Part shown: one piece after another, positions 48,080 to 60,761 of the stretch
Layout of the letters: every line of letters starts with the position of its first letter
How positions within the stretch are numbered: the stretch's first letter is position 1
Assembly (NCBI RefSeq): GCF_027409185.1
Contig: NC_084462.1
Location: 43,906,679 to 43,970,678 of the forward strand
Source: Cynocephalus volans
Taxonomy: Eukaryota; Chordata; Mammalia; Dermoptera; Cynocephalidae
DNA: 64,000 nucleotides
Reading direction: 5' to 3'
Made by a program: the position numbers and the translations under genes
The notes under the pieces: model-generated
Database searches by the model: none
What the model was told of the DNA's origin: nothing
The model's input: only the letters and a program-made list of their open reading frames with translations

Positions 48080-49440
48080 CATGTGTTCTGCCTTCATTCT
48101 TGAAGATATTTTTTTTTGGTTATAGTATTCTAGTATCCTTCCTCCCAGCACATACAGGGTATCATTTCACTGACTCGATTTCATTTGCTGCTGTTTAGAA
48201 TCAGTCAGCACTCCTCTGAGAATAACTGGTTTAAGTTTTCTTATCTTTTGTTTTCTGCAGTTCCACTATATGTCTAGTATAGATTAAAAAAAAAAAAAAA
48301 AGATTTACTCTGCGTGGGATTTGTTGGGCTTCTTAAATCTAAGGATGGTGGACTTCCATCAATCCCAGAAAATTGTCATTATCTCTTAAAATATTGCCTC
48401 TGCCCCATTCCTTCTCCTCCTACCCTCTCTCCCTGCCCCTTTTCTCGCTCCTCCTTCTGGAATGCCAATTAAACGTAGGCTAGAACTGCGAACACAATCC
48501 TCCTTTTCTCTGAACTTCTCTTGGTATTTTCTATCTTTTTATCTCTTCGTACTGCATTCTGGATAATTTCTTCTATCTCTTAGTTCACAAGTTTTTCTCT
48601 GCAGCTATAGCAAATATACTTTCACCATGTCTACTGTGTATTTAGTTAATTTTGGTTATTGTTTTTCATGTCTGTATTTAATTCTTTCCAAGTCTGCTGT
48701 GTCACTTCTTTTACAATTTTGTTTCTTGCAAATATTTTCAAGCTTTTTAAAAAATTTCTTAAAACACAGTGAAACTGTTCTATAATCTATGTATAATAAC
48801 AGTATCTGAAATATTTGGGAGTTTCTGCTATTTCTTGCTGTGTTTTGCATATTGTGCCTTATTTTCTTGTATACTTGATCATCTTTGTATGGTTATGGCT
48901 TTTGAAAGGTTATCTGAAGGAGATTTTTGATGCATAGAATAAGGTGTCTTTCTTCTAAAAGGATATAAATTTGTTTTTTCCAGGTACCTGAGGCACTAGT
49001 TTCCTTGGGCTTCCTGCGTTATATGACTTTGGCCTGTGATTCCACTCAATGCTAGAACTTGGTATACAACCTCTCAGAGACAGTTTCTTTCTTTTCTTGT
49101 TTTTCCCCTTTACCCCATCTGCTCAGCACTGAAAAACTCTCCTTGGAATCCTTTGAGGGTAGAGGAAAGCAGTGGATTTTCCTCTTCTCCTAAGGTCCCA
49201 GCAATCTACTAAACTCATAAACCTAAGAGTGACAACATTCCCCTTGCTTCTGAATCTATCAGAACTTAGAGCTCAGTTTTTCAATTGTTTTATCCAGATG
49301 GGCAAATGACTCAGGGTAGCCAGAGCTTTAAATATTTCTTTACCTTCATGTTCTCACCTCTTAAATTTTGACCTGGTATATTCCTTGAGAGCTCTTTGAT
49401 GCTGTAAAGAAGTGTTTTATAGTTTATCTAACATTTTTTG
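48080..49440 (-). mobile_element. L1/HAL1-like ORF1 region, antisense
   Basis: 'gttgggcttcttaaatctaa', 'tctggaatgccaattaaacg' and 'gaacttctcttggtattttc' are the reverse of old L1/HAL1 ORF1. An A-run at 48286-48301 interrupts it. Confidence 0.6.
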
Positions 49441-49569
49441 TTGTCCCCAGCAGGAGAGTTGGTCCAGATAACCTGGCTCAACAATACTGCAATTTTTAAA
49501 AGATCAGTATTTTTAGGAGAAAATAATCAAAGCATTTTCTAATGATATCCACAAAGTTGTTTTCTTGTT

Positions 49570-49572
<3 letters not shown>

Positions 49573-49602
<30 letters not shown>
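49573..49602 (+). repeat. Poly(T) run
   Basis: About 27 consecutive T. It directly precedes the L1 3' end at 49603, so it may be the tail of a lost minus-strand element or slippage. Confidence 0.85.
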
Positions 49603-49605
<3 letters not shown>

Positions 49606-50120
49606 TTAGACGTGCAAAAGAGATTGGCAATTCTTCAAAAGTTAAACACAGAGCTTACCATACAACCCAGAAAATTCTACTCCTAGATACCCAAAAGAAA
49701 TGAAAACACATATCCATACAAAAACTTGTGTACAAACTTCCTAGTAGCAAATAGAATATTATTCAGCTATAGAATGAAACACTGACACATGCCACAATAT
49801 GAACAAAACTTGAAAATGTCATGCCAAGTTAAAACCAGACACAAAAGACTACATATTGTATGACTCCATTTATATGAAATGTCTAGAACAGGCAAATCCA
49901 TAGACACAGAAAGTCAATTAGGAGTTGCCAGGACATAGTGGGAGGGGACCTTGGCTAATGGGTACTGGGTTTCTTTTTGGGTTGATGAAAATGTTCTGGA
50001 ATTAGATAGTGTTTGAGGTTGCACAAACTTGTGAATATACTAAAAACACCTAAACTGCATAATTTACAGTGGTCAATTTTATATTACGTAAATTATATCT
50101 CAATAAAAAGAAAAAAAAAG
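49603..50120 (+). mobile_element. L1M-type 3' end, sense orientation
   Basis: 'aatattattcagctatagaa', 'ctccatttatatgaaatgtc', 'tgatgaaaatgttctggaat' and the end 'attatatctcaataaaaaga' with A tail are hallmarks of old L1 3' ends. Confidence 0.8.
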
Positions 50121-51879
50121 TTAATCTCAGGTATGTTTAGCATATTTCAATAAATAAAGTATGCATTCAGTTTCACATGAATGTGAAGGATATCTGGAGC
50201 AATGATTTAAAGATAACAGGTACTGTGAGAGTACTTCAAGTAGGTTACCAAAAGCTATGGGAATGTTTACTATGATCATGAATAATTATCACATTGGAAT
50301 TAATACCTACTGAATACTGTATCCAGGTATGTTAAGACTGCCAGTGAACAGAACCATGTAAAACAAAACCCAATAGAAAACTTTCTATATATCTAAAAGA
50401 AACTCAGAAAAATAATATAACTTCCCCTCTTTGTATAATTTCCTTTCATATAGTGGCCATTTATTCACATGAGCATAAACTGATGAATGCAATCTTTTTA
50501 AAAGAGGAAAAAAACCTTGCATAATTAAACAACAAAATGTATTTTGGAATGCAAATTAATTTATATGCAACTAGTAATAGGGAATGATGTCGGTATAATG
50601 AAGTCACTTCAGTTCGTTGGTGATTTTTTCCTAGGCAAGAGGAGCCAGAAAAGTGAGAATAGCATTATACTCTCTAGGAGGAAAAGAAAAAGCCCTCAGC
50701 TTGACTGCTGTACTGACAAGCAGAATTTATCTGTATATAAGAAAATTAAGAGGAGGGCTTCAGAGGGTACTCCTAGTCTTACTGCAGGTTGTACTATTTC
50801 CCATGCCCATTTTAATGGCAACCCCCACTGCTCATTGCCATGCTGCCATCTGTACTGCCCTAAGACCCACTAGCCCCATCCTTATTAAAGTGTTGCCTGC
50901 ATTTCTATTCAAGTAATTTTGTGCATTTATATACCCACTGTGGTAGTCACTAGCTACACTAAGTTGCCTCACTGAGCTGTTCAAGCTATCTCCCCAACTG
51001 TTTATGTTAGTGCTCAGGACACAAAGCTGCACAGGTTTTACAGTTTCTGAGATTTTTCAGGAATGCATAAACTGTAGTCAGCAGGAGCCTCTGTACTCTT
51101 TTCTTTTTAATTATGTTTACTTCTCTAAAGGTTAGAAGTATATTGGGAGTAGATGTGAAGGATAGACAATTAAATAAATAAATAAATTCCAGTGTTACAG
51201 AGTAAAGAGAATCACATTTCCTCCATTCTTGAGCTTTCGTTCCACTCAAACATACTTTATATTTTTATCCCTATTAGCTCTTGTAACATTTGATGAAGTT
51301 TTAATTAAGAGTATTATAAATGAATTAACACTGAAGTGAACAACACCGCCTTTAATTTTATAGGTCATCATGAAGCTGTGTTCTGCATTTGTACTGAGCA
51401 CTGTGAAAAATACTAATGTTCTTCGGCAAAGTCTTTGCCTCAAAGGATCTACAGTCTTTCTGAGAAAACCCAAGATCTTCAAGAGAACATTATGTAAATC
51501 TTCATATTGTCATTATGTACTGATATGACCCTGCAAGTACTTTACTTTCTTTGGACTCAGCTTCCTTATTAATTAAATGACACAGAGAAGTAGATCAGTT
51601 TCCTAACCTTTTTATAACATACAAACCTCTTTTCACAATAGTTTTGCTCATTTAGCCATTTTTTCATAGTGAATAAAAATGAAGAGATTTTAAATATAAA
51701 TGTTTTAATTTAAATTGCTTGTTTACAGTCATATTATAAAGATTACTTATAAAATAATATTTGATAATGTTAACATTATGATCAATTCTAATACTGCCCT
51801 TTTTATAAATGATACACTCCTAAATTTTCTATAGCTCAATTAAAAAAAAACATGGTGTCAACATATTATATTCTTTAGA

Positions 51880-52215
51880 ACACAACCTAAACCCCCAGTT
51901 TAATATCCCCTCCCCAATTCAAACCAAACGGAATAGCATTCCTCTTCATACAAATCTTAACATTACTAAAAACCTATCATAATTAAGAGACGAGATAATT
52001 TAGTTTATTTTTATTTTTAAAAGCCATCAACTTCCTTTAAAATGACGATTATCTGCTACCAGATTAATATTTGTATAATAATGATTTGACTTCGTAAACT
52101 TTTTAACACCTCCAAAACCTGCCCAATTCCTATAGAACAAATATCAAATGCCACAGCCTGATATTCAAGGCACTCTATAAACTATACCCAATTTATCTCT
52201 GACCTTACCTTATAT
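51880..52215 (+). mobile_element. L2-like LINE fragment
   Basis: Contains 'attcaaggcactctataaac' and 'ctctgaccttaccttatatt', typical of L2 3' halves. Ends before an antisense L1. Confidence 0.5.
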
Positions 52216-52505
52216 TACTCCCCTACACAAACACTCTATTCCACAAAAATTTTGTGTATGATATGAAGTAAATACTGAGGATTATTTTTTTCCTACATGA
52301 ATATCCAGTTTTTCTAGCACAATTTATTGAAAAGACTTTCCTTTCCTCATTGATTTATCTTGGTACTTCCGTCAAAAATCAATTAACCATATATCTGTGG
52401 GTCCATTTCTGACCTCCCTATTCTGTTCTACTGAACCACATGTTGATTTCTGTACAAATACCACACTGTCTGGATTATTGTAGCTTTATATTAAGTCCCA
52501 GATGT
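52216..52505 (-). mobile_element. Old L1 fragment, antisense
   Basis: 'ttctagcacaatttattgaa' and 'atatctgtgggtccatttct', then a 'ggattattgtagctttata' block: reverse of the region upstream of L1 ORF2 in L1M families. Confidence 0.65.
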
Positions 52506-52509
52506 GGAA

Positions 52510-53100
52510 CATCTGGCTAGAATAAGCCAGATTCCATCCTCTCTCCACCACCGTGATTAGTGTTCTGGGGGTGGGAGGCGAGTAGGCATGTGATCTAAAC
52601 CTGTACAATCAGAATTACTTTTAGAACATTAGCTGGAAATTCTGGAACACAACTGACCTGTAATACTTTACATAGGGTAGCCACTAGCCAAATGTGGTTA
52701 CTTAAGTTAAAATTAAATAAGATTAAAAACAAGTTTTCTCAGTTGTACAAGCCACATTTCAAATGCTCAACAGCTACACATTGCTAATGGCTACCATATT
52801 GGGCAACACAGATACAGAACATTTCCATCATCACCAAACATTCTTTTAGACAGTGTTCCTTTAGATGATGTGTGCAGATGGAAGGCCTGGAACTGCCACT
52901 GACATTTTATCAACACGAAAAAGTCAGCATGAGGATAAAGCTCATGGGGGATGGCAGAGACCTGGAATCCACTTTAACAGAGCCTAATCTCTACCACACT
53001 GCTGGAAACTTTATGTGACATAACAAATACCCCTAATTTTTTAGACCAGTTTCAGTTGGGTCTTCTGTTGCTTGCAACCAGAAGCAACTTAACTAATATG
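52510..53100 (+). mobile_element. MLT1-like LTR interrupted by a hAT-type transposon
   Basis: Front part to about 52670 and rear part from about 52866; the rear ends 'ttgggtcttctgttgcttgc' and 'caaccagaagcaacttaac', the usual MLT1 terminus. Confidence 0.55.
52672..52865 (-). mobile_element. hAT-type nonautonomous DNA transposon
   Basis: 'tagccactagccaaatgtgg', later 'aagccacatttcaaatgctc' and 'gaacatttccatcatcacca', a common Charlie-group MER element. Ctttacat on the left and ctttagat on the right resemble an 8-bp target duplication with one change. Confidence 0.6.
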
Positions 53101-53705
53101 GTATATTTTTCAAAATGTTTTCACGTACATTATTTTAAATGACAGTCAAAACGCACAAGATTTAGAATTTTAATTCTGCTCTCTCTGTGCTATTATATAT
53201 TGGGCTTACTAATCTGGAACAGTAAGCATTTGATAGATAAATGATTGATACTGCCAAGATATGCTAGTTAGAATTCTAAATAGATTGATTTACTTTGAAT
53301 TACTAATAAGTGAAATATCAAATAGAATTTGAGAGTCTAATGTCAAACACCTTCCACAAAATACCTAAATGTCCACCTAAAACATTATTTTCTGTATTAC
53401 AGAACATAGCTAGCAGGTTTTTTATACCCCAAAGTAACAGAACAATTTTTAAAAACCTAATTCAACTATTCAAATGTGGAAAATATCAATAAAATACTTT
53501 AATTACAAAATATTATGGGATAATCCTATATGAACACTGATGGCATAAAAAAAGAAAACCAATTTTTAAAAAATTCCTCTAAAATACTAGTTGCTATTTC
53601 TAAGTGCTTTTTTCTTAACATAAACATATTTAAGGTTTTCAAAATAAAGTCTGGAAATAAGAACTCAAGTTCAGAAATTACCACAAAATAACAAACCAGT
53701 TATTT

Positions 53706-53809
53706 TCAATAATTTTTTTTCTTTTGGCAGCTGACTGGCACAGGGATCTGAACCCTTGACCTTGGTGTTAGGAGGTGGTGCTCTAAACAACTGAGCTCAC
53801 TGGCCAACC
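53706..53809 (-). mobile_element. Monomeric tRNA-Ile-like SINE (CYN type)
   Basis: On the minus strand an intact tRNA-like head is visible: A-box region 'gtgagctcagttgtttagag' and B box 'ggttcagatcc', then a short A-rich tail. A 16-bp target duplication with one mismatch (aacaaa(c/a)cagttattt) lies at 53690-53705 and 53810-53825. More diverged than the dimer at 25562-25710, so probably older. Confidence 0.8.
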
Positions 53810-54919
53810 AACAAAACAGTTATTTAAAAAGAAAATTTCTATAAGAACAAAGCATGACAGAAAAATATTCTTCACTGAATTATAAGAGGTAAATTCCAAC
53901 ATTCATAACTGAACTTTGATTTATTCTAGAAGGCTTGAGTATGTAGCCTATTTCCCAAGTTTTAAAAATCACTAACATTTTAAAAACAATATGAAAGGTT
54001 TATCTTCTGATGTTTTATTGTTAATGAATTAAAATAAGATCTAAAAGAAACATTGTTTTTGTGTGAAAAAACACAATCACGTATCAATCACCTAAACATA
54101 TAAAAATATTCTTCATAGAAGACCCTTAATATACACAATTATCAGAACATATGTTAGAAATTGTGAATCAACCAAACAAAAACCTGGAAAATTATAAGTA
54201 TGTTTATTTTTCTAAAATATAAGAAATTCATACTACCATTTGGAATTTTTTATAGGTACGGCACTGATTGCATAATTGTAAATTAAAAAGTAGAGTTATG
54301 ACTAATCTATGCAAAGAATATACCTTTCTTTTTGTGGAATCCAGGTCCTTAAATAGAGTCTCTCTTAGAACTGAGCCACAAAAATAACTTCAAAATAAAT
54401 ATGAAAATTATATAGCTGTCTCAATTTTAAATTATGTGTTTGAAGCGCCAGGTTTCAAAAAACTGCATGTCTGCATTAGCTGCCTTTATATAAGAGAACT
54501 GAAATATCATTTATACTATGTGTGTGTGTATATATATATCACACTTCACGGGCATACAGAGAACATTAATAAACATGGTAAGTACCAGCAAATTTTGCTC
54601 TAAATGATCTTCTAGCTCTAATGCTCTAATAGCAGTATAGTATTTATATGCTGAATGATTAATACTTGGTGGGAAACATCAAAATCTTGGAATTCTTAGA
54701 ATTTTGAGTCCATATTGAAGTATATCAAACAAAAGGACTTCTGCACTAAGATAATAAATAGCCAACACATCATTCTGTTAGGAAAAAGGCAGCAATGTGG
54801 CTAATTACCATTATATTCCCAGTGTCTAGCATAATGCCTGATAGGTAGTATGATAAATATCAGTGCAACAAACAGAAAATGTAGAAATAACACATTGCAT
54901 TCAATATTTTACCACTTTT

Positions 54920-55330
54920 CTCTTTCTTTCCAGTTTTAACATACTTTATTGCTTGGGAAATGCAAGATAGTGAAATCTAGGCAGCTATTCTATTAAGCTC
55001 TTTCAGTGGCTACCCAAACCTTCAAGATAAACTCAAGAGCCTTACACAGCTCATGTAGATCTGATTTATTTCTCAGATCTTAGCTATTTCCACCCATCAC
55101 ACTATACTACAGCTATACTTAGCTGATTTCAACTTCATAAATGAATTGTGTGGGGTCTCATCGTCCTAATTTCCACATAAGTTGCCTCTTTGACCTAGAA
55201 CACCTTTCTTCTCCCTCTTTTCCCTCTCCAACCATATCCTTTAAAGGACTCTGGTGATAGTGCCACCTTTAGAGAAAATTTTCTCAGACACTCTCCCATC
55301 CTCTTTATCTCCTCTTTTCTCATTGGTCAA
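54920..55330 (+). mobile_element. L2-like LINE fragment
   Basis: 'cagtggctacccaaaccttc', 'taaactcaagagccttacac' and 'ctgatttatttctcagatct' follow the L2 3' portion. Confidence 0.5.
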
Positions 55331-55914
55331 AAATGTGACCAATGCATCAAAGATCATCCAGAGAAAAAACCCTTTATCTGATGGGAAATACTAAAATACT
55401 CAATTCCTGACACATATGGACATAAAAAGGACAAATAGGTATTCATCAATAATCACAAGAAATGTATTACAGAGATGTGAGTTATATTACAAAGTGATAT
55501 ATATATCATCCCTTTCCCCATGAACTCTCATTTACATATCAACGACATCAATCTCTGATGGAGAAAAATATGACCTCTCAAGACAAGAAAAATGACACTT
55601 AGAGATGCATAGTTCCTTATAAGAAGCACATAAATGAAAACCAATTATTGTATGATAAATAATAATATTCAAATACAAAGCAAAATAAAAATAGTAAAAC
55701 TGAAATTGCAAGAGCTACGGTGATTGCTGTGTGAGGTGATGGTGCAGCGACACGTGGGGAAGAGGAGGAGGGCCATGAGGATTGTGTGCCTCACCCTGTG
55801 AATCATCATCCTGCTGCTTCAGGCTCTGTTAGGAATAAAAGAGCAGGGCAGGGGGCTGGAGGTGGAGGAAAGCTTTGTCTTGTCTTCAGATGGCTCATTA
55901 TTTTTTCCCTTTCC

Positions 55915-56010
55915 CTGCCGCTCCACTGCAGCCCTGTAAAACATTAGGCAAGCCTCTTAAACACTCCCTGTCTATTCCATTCCTCATGTGTAACATGAGG
56001 AGAAAAAAGT
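55915..56010 (+). repeat. MIR-like fragment
   Basis: 'aggcaagcctcttaaacact' followed by 'tcctcatgtgtaacatgagg' resembles the MIR core. Only this block is recognisable. Confidence 0.4.
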
Positions 56011-56394
56011 GATTTGCTCCAAAAGCCTCATTGAGGATATTATAACACCGTCAGAAAACCTAAGCATAATCATGCCTCCAGTTCTATACGTTCAGCACTA
56101 GATGATCTCAGGAGACAAAAGTCATTTAGCTTTCTTTCTTGCTCACCTGAGGAACCAGATTCCATCTGTCACCCATCCCCACCACACCTCTCAAAGAAGC
56201 ACCCCTCAAAGAAGCTCTTATAATCAGACAGAATCGAAATGAGATATAACCCATTAGAAATGTGTTCCCTAGTTGTAATTCACACCAATACTGGCATACT
56301 ATTTTGAATTGCTTTTCAGAAAGTTAAAAAAATTACAATTTCTGCTTACTCACTCTTGAAATTGTTTCAGGGGATATTCTCTGAAATAAAAATA

Positions 56395-56729
56395 CAGTCA
56401 CGCACTACATAATGATGGTCAACAATAAACCATACATACAACAAATGGTCCCATGAGATTTTAACCCTGTATTTTTACTATACCTTTCCTAAGTTTAGAT
56501 ATCTTCAGATACACATACTTACCGCTGTGTTACAATACCTACAGTATTCAGTACTGTAACATGCTGCACAGGTTTGCAGTGAAGGAGCCACAGGCTATAT
56601 ACTACATAGCCTAAGTGTATTATACATCTAGGTTTGTCTAAGTACACTCTATGATGTTTGCCCAACAATAAAATCGCCTAATGGTGCGTTTCTCAGAACA
56701 TATCCCCAATGTTAAGTGATGTACAACTG
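56395..56729. mobile_element. Pogo/Tigger-like nonautonomous DNA transposon
   Basis: 335 bp starting CAGT and ending ACTG, with TA on both sides (56393-56394 and 56730-56731). Internal landmarks such as 'taatggtgcgtttctcagaa' and 'cctaagtgtattatacatct' are those of a common mammalian TA-target element. The terminal inverted repeats are degraded. No transposase frame. Confidence 0.7.
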
Positions 56730-56841
56730 TACTTAAAAAGCTGGATAACCATCATCAAGAGATTGTGTGTTAACTTGAAGCTGTTAGTCTACAGACAAGT
56801 TGTTACAAGACTGCTTAGGCCTCATCTCAAAAGTTTCCGAT

Positions 56842-56937
56842 CTGTAGGTCTGAGGTAGGGCCCAAGAACTTGTATTTCTAAAAAGTTATCTGGTGATGGT
56901 GATGCTGTTGGTCAGGGTATCACATTTTGAGAGCCAA
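56842..56937 (+). mobile_element. MER5A-like hAT fragment
   Basis: 'gaacttgtatttctaaaaag', then a 'ggtgatggtgatgctgttggt' type block, then 'cacattttgagagcc' follow the end of MER5A. Confidence 0.65.
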
Positions 56938-57117
56938 AGATGTTAAATAACGTTATTTGTTTTAATTTTCTAATTGATAGATGCATCTTATATTGATTTT
57001 CTATCTTTTCTTCTTTAAGATATTGATTATTTTCAAATTCCTTTGTAATCTTAACATAGTCACAGATTATTGACTCAAAAAAGCTGATTTTCTCTTCCTT
57101 CAGAATCCAAATTATCA

Positions 57118-57262
57118 TTATCTTACTTCATTTATCCCTGTGCCTCAATTTCCTCAGCTGTGAAATGGGGACAATAATAGGGATTCAATAAGATAATACA
57201 AATAAAGTCATTAGAAGATTACCAGGCCATATTAAGTGCTTAATAAACGTTATATATTATTC
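57118..57262 (+). repeat. MIR SINE fragment
   Basis: 'gcctcaatttcctcagctgt', 'gaaatggggacaataatag' and 'aagtgcttaataaacgtt' reproduce the MIR 3' half in order. Confidence 0.75.
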
Positions 57263-57412
57263 TTTTTGCAATTACCCTATTTTTCTGTTCCTTACTAAGG
57301 AACACTTATTCATGCTTGATACATGCTATACATTATTGGTATATATATAAATCTATGTATTTATGGTGATATGTTCCAGAGCTCCACTAGATTCAGCAAA
57401 CTGGGAAGCAAA

Positions 57413-57590
57413 GGAAGAGGATAATGTTAGAGACCTGGGTTCTAATCCCAATTCTGCCACTAAATTGCTATATGTCTGTGGGCAAGTCACTTAACATTAG
57501 TCCGAACTTCTGCTTCTTAAAAAGCTTACTGTGGATGAGAAGATCAAATGAGATAATGCAAGTGGAAATTTTTAAAAAGTACTGTGGTAT
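57413..57590 (+). repeat. MIR SINE fragment
   Basis: 'gagacctgggttctaatccc', 'attctgccactaaattgcta' and 'gggcaagtcacttaacatta' reproduce the MIR 5' half and core. Confidence 0.75.
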
Positions 57591-58558
57591 TCCAGTGGTG
57601 AAAAAATACTTCTATATTTGAGAATACGTTCACCAGACATTAACAAGAGAGGAAAGGGGGCATGGCCCCTGTATTTACATCTTTAAATAACAGCACAATG
57701 ATCTGAGTCACCACATAAGCTTATTTACTGAATGTTCTCCAATGCCACCAAGTCACAGCTACTTTAAAAATATTATAAGCAGGAATACTTAATATTTCAA
57801 ATATTCCTGCAAAATGAGAGGAAAAAAATGGATACAAAAATAATCTCAGGTGTTTCCTATGTAGCAGCATCTAAAATCCTCACTTGATGCCTTCTGGCAT
57901 AATTTTACTTTGATGCAGAACCCCAAAGTCTCTATTTGCTCTAGGCTTTTATTTAGTATAAACTCAATTTATACACACATGCATGTGTATGAATAATAGT
58001 GACTGCCTGTATTGGTGATTTTCATCTTTAGTTTCCTACACTCTAGGACATATCTAAATTCTTATAAAATCACATAATACAGTTCGTGATTTTTAAATCT
58101 TAATTTACTGAAAAGAAAATTCAGGAGTTGTAACATTTTCTTTGTATGTTTAAATTAAATTACTCTTTTTGTAGGACCAAACACAAGTCTGTCACCTATT
58201 TTTGTGTCAATATTTATAACGTGAAAAGATACAATATACATCTTTGATGACATTCTTTGTGGAATGTCACCAAATGAAATGCAGGGAAATAAAGTAGTAA
58301 AACTCATTTTTTGTAGGAAATATATTCCTGAAAAGCAGTGTGAACATTTTCAAATAAGATGCCATTTTAAATACAGCAGTGATAAGCTTCATTTCAAAGA
58401 AAGTGAGCTATAATGTGTCTTACAAAGCTTACTCTACTGGTAATCCCCTAATTTACTAATTTACTTAAGTTTCCATTTTCATATATTCAGCTTTCTGAAC
58501 ACAGGAGGTATATACATCCCCAAGACATTGAAGACCTTAATTTAAAATACCTAATGCA

Positions 58559-58616
58559 AGCTTTGCGCAGTGGCAGTATCGTAGCCAATGAGGTTTATCC
58601 GAGGCGCGATTATTGC
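58559..58616 (+). pseudogene. 3'-truncated U4 snRNA retropseudogene
   Basis: Matches the 5' end of U4 spliceosomal RNA from its first base (agctttgcgcagtggcagta) through the region that pairs with U6 and the 5' stem-loop (ggtttatccgaggcgcgatt), then stops. Identity is essentially complete, but over half the RNA, including the Sm site, is missing, so it cannot make a working snRNP. A 21-bp target duplication with two mismatches (taatttaaaata...) flanks it at 58538-58558 and 58617-58637, showing L1-mediated insertion. Microhomology makes the 3' border uncertain by about 5 nt. Confidence 0.9.
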
Positions 58617-60679
58617 TAATTTAAAATATCTAATACAATTTAAAATATGCAAATGCTGTTAATTTTAAAGAGCTATGTATAAGTAATCTTTAAAATTTTA
58701 TCAGCTCTAGTAAAAAATTTTAAAATTGATTAAGAGTGTAGGTTAAAATTTTAAGAAACTAGTATTAAAATACAGGTAATATAAAATAAGGAAAAGCAAA
58801 GATAGAACAATATTCTGTAGATGGGTTTCTAATATATGGCATTAAATAAAATTTAAATACAGATAAATACGAGCACCATGTCTACCTCTGCTTATAATCA
58901 CAGTATTCAAATACCAACTACTTTTAATATATACTAATTTCATAGTGCTCCCAGAAAACATACTAGATCTAATGCTACAGACATAATACATGTGTATCCT
59001 TGTGCAGCAGACTATGCAGATGAGGTTAACAGCATAGTGCACTCACCTTTCTCTACACATACATCCCAAAAGGGCCTGTATGTAGGATACAATAGAACAG
59101 AAATACATATACGGAACACGCCATTTTAATATCTCATTACTTCATGAAAGGATATTTTAGCAATATGGGGAAGGTAAAATCCTGCTGATTTTAAAGACTA
59201 ACATATGTTTGCAACAGGAAATAGATGAAGTAAGGTTAGAGGCCTTATAAAAGTCAGTCACAAAGTTTGAGCTAGTGTCACTATTGGTCATATTATTACA
59301 TAAGAAACACTCTAAAGTAGATCACTTATAGCTATTTATGTCTCCATTTACTCCTGAGGTACTCAACCACACGAGGCTAGAACCTCATCACCAACTCGTT
59401 AGAAGTTTATATATATAAAATCTTCAGTTGGTTAAAGAGTATCTCAATGGTTTATAAAACTATGGGTAGGAAACATATTCTTGTGGCTTGAATTTGAAAT
59501 CTCTATATAACATCTTGCAGAGCCCACAACACACAAAAGCCTCTCAATTATTTTTGTCAAATGAGTAAACAAACACCAAAAAGTTTGATTCCAATTTCTA
59601 CAACTACTTGAAAGGAAATTTTATGAAAAAGGAAAAAAACTTCTGTAATGGTATTCTTTAAAAAATCCTTAAATGGGATACTTGTAAAGCACTTCGAAAG
59701 TGTCTGGCCCATAGAAAGCTCTATATAAGTATTTGTCATTATTGTTATCCTGTAAACTTAAGTTTGGCCCACAACAATCCTGTAGATGCATCAGTATAAG
59801 CCTCCACTGGTGAAAAGAACTCAGATATGTGTATACGCTACTAGTGAGGATGTAGTTGCATCATCTTCATATGAAAAAGGAAGCCTATCTTAAGTTTAAC
59901 AACCACTGTCCTACAAGAAAGGTTAACTCAGTAAGACTTTAACATACAAGTAACATGAATAAAGCCTTATAATTTATCCTACCACAACAAACTAATCACT
60001 TATAATCCAATGTGTCTTCTATTTGCTGTATTTAATCGGAACTTCATAAAGAATTATTGGTAAGATTCATGTTAGCGTATATCTAAGAAATATGATTAAA
60101 AAGAAAACATCAAAATCCAATTAATAATTGAGCTGCAAATCTTTTCCTTCATATTGAAGCAGATCGTAAAATAGAAGACTGCTAAAAAATGTTTGGGATT
60201 TACTCTCTTACACTTTGACTGCTGACCACAACAGAGATGAAGACTGAGGTAGTTTGAAAATTCTGTGAGGATTAAATCAGACTATATTCTTCATATTCTC
60301 TAAGGAAGTAAGCTTTAGGCTGTGCGAAGTACCCTCAACTTCCAGGGGCCAAGAACAACAACTGCTGCAATGAAAGAGCAGAGTAATTAGGGTTAGGGAG
60401 CTGGTTGCCTTTTATAATAAAACTAGCTAGATTATTTGTTGACATTATCAAAGTCAACTCTATTTCTTTCTTTGACTTAAGGCAGTTGAGCTTTTGATAA
60501 GACATATAGATTTTTAAAATAAAAAGCCATTTTAAACACAGCAGAGAGATACTACTTTCCGTTTCAAGGAAGTCCAGTTATGAAGTCTCTTACACAAAGC
60601 TTACCTGAATGCCCCCTAATTTACAAAATTACAATACAAAATGCACTCATGATATACAACAGGAAAAGAGTCTACTATA

Positions 60680-60761
60680 CGAGGGTACTTCAAAAAGTTT
60701 ATGGAAAAATATAATTAAAAGATAACACAAATCTTTTCATAAACTTTTTGAAGAACCCTCA
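60680..60761. mobile_element. Mariner-like MITE, longer copy
   Basis: 82 bp that folds nearly completely: CGAGGGTACTTCAAAAAGTT at the left pairs with AACTTTTTGAAGAACCCTC at the right. TA precedes the left end; the right flank is changed to CA. The left end is identical over 15 bases to the copy at 44188-44252. Confidence 0.8.

Noticed and set aside
58559..58616. Functional U4 snRNA gene
   Set aside because: Only the first 58 or so bases are present; the Sm site and 3' stem-loops are missing and no snRNA promoter elements were seen upstream.
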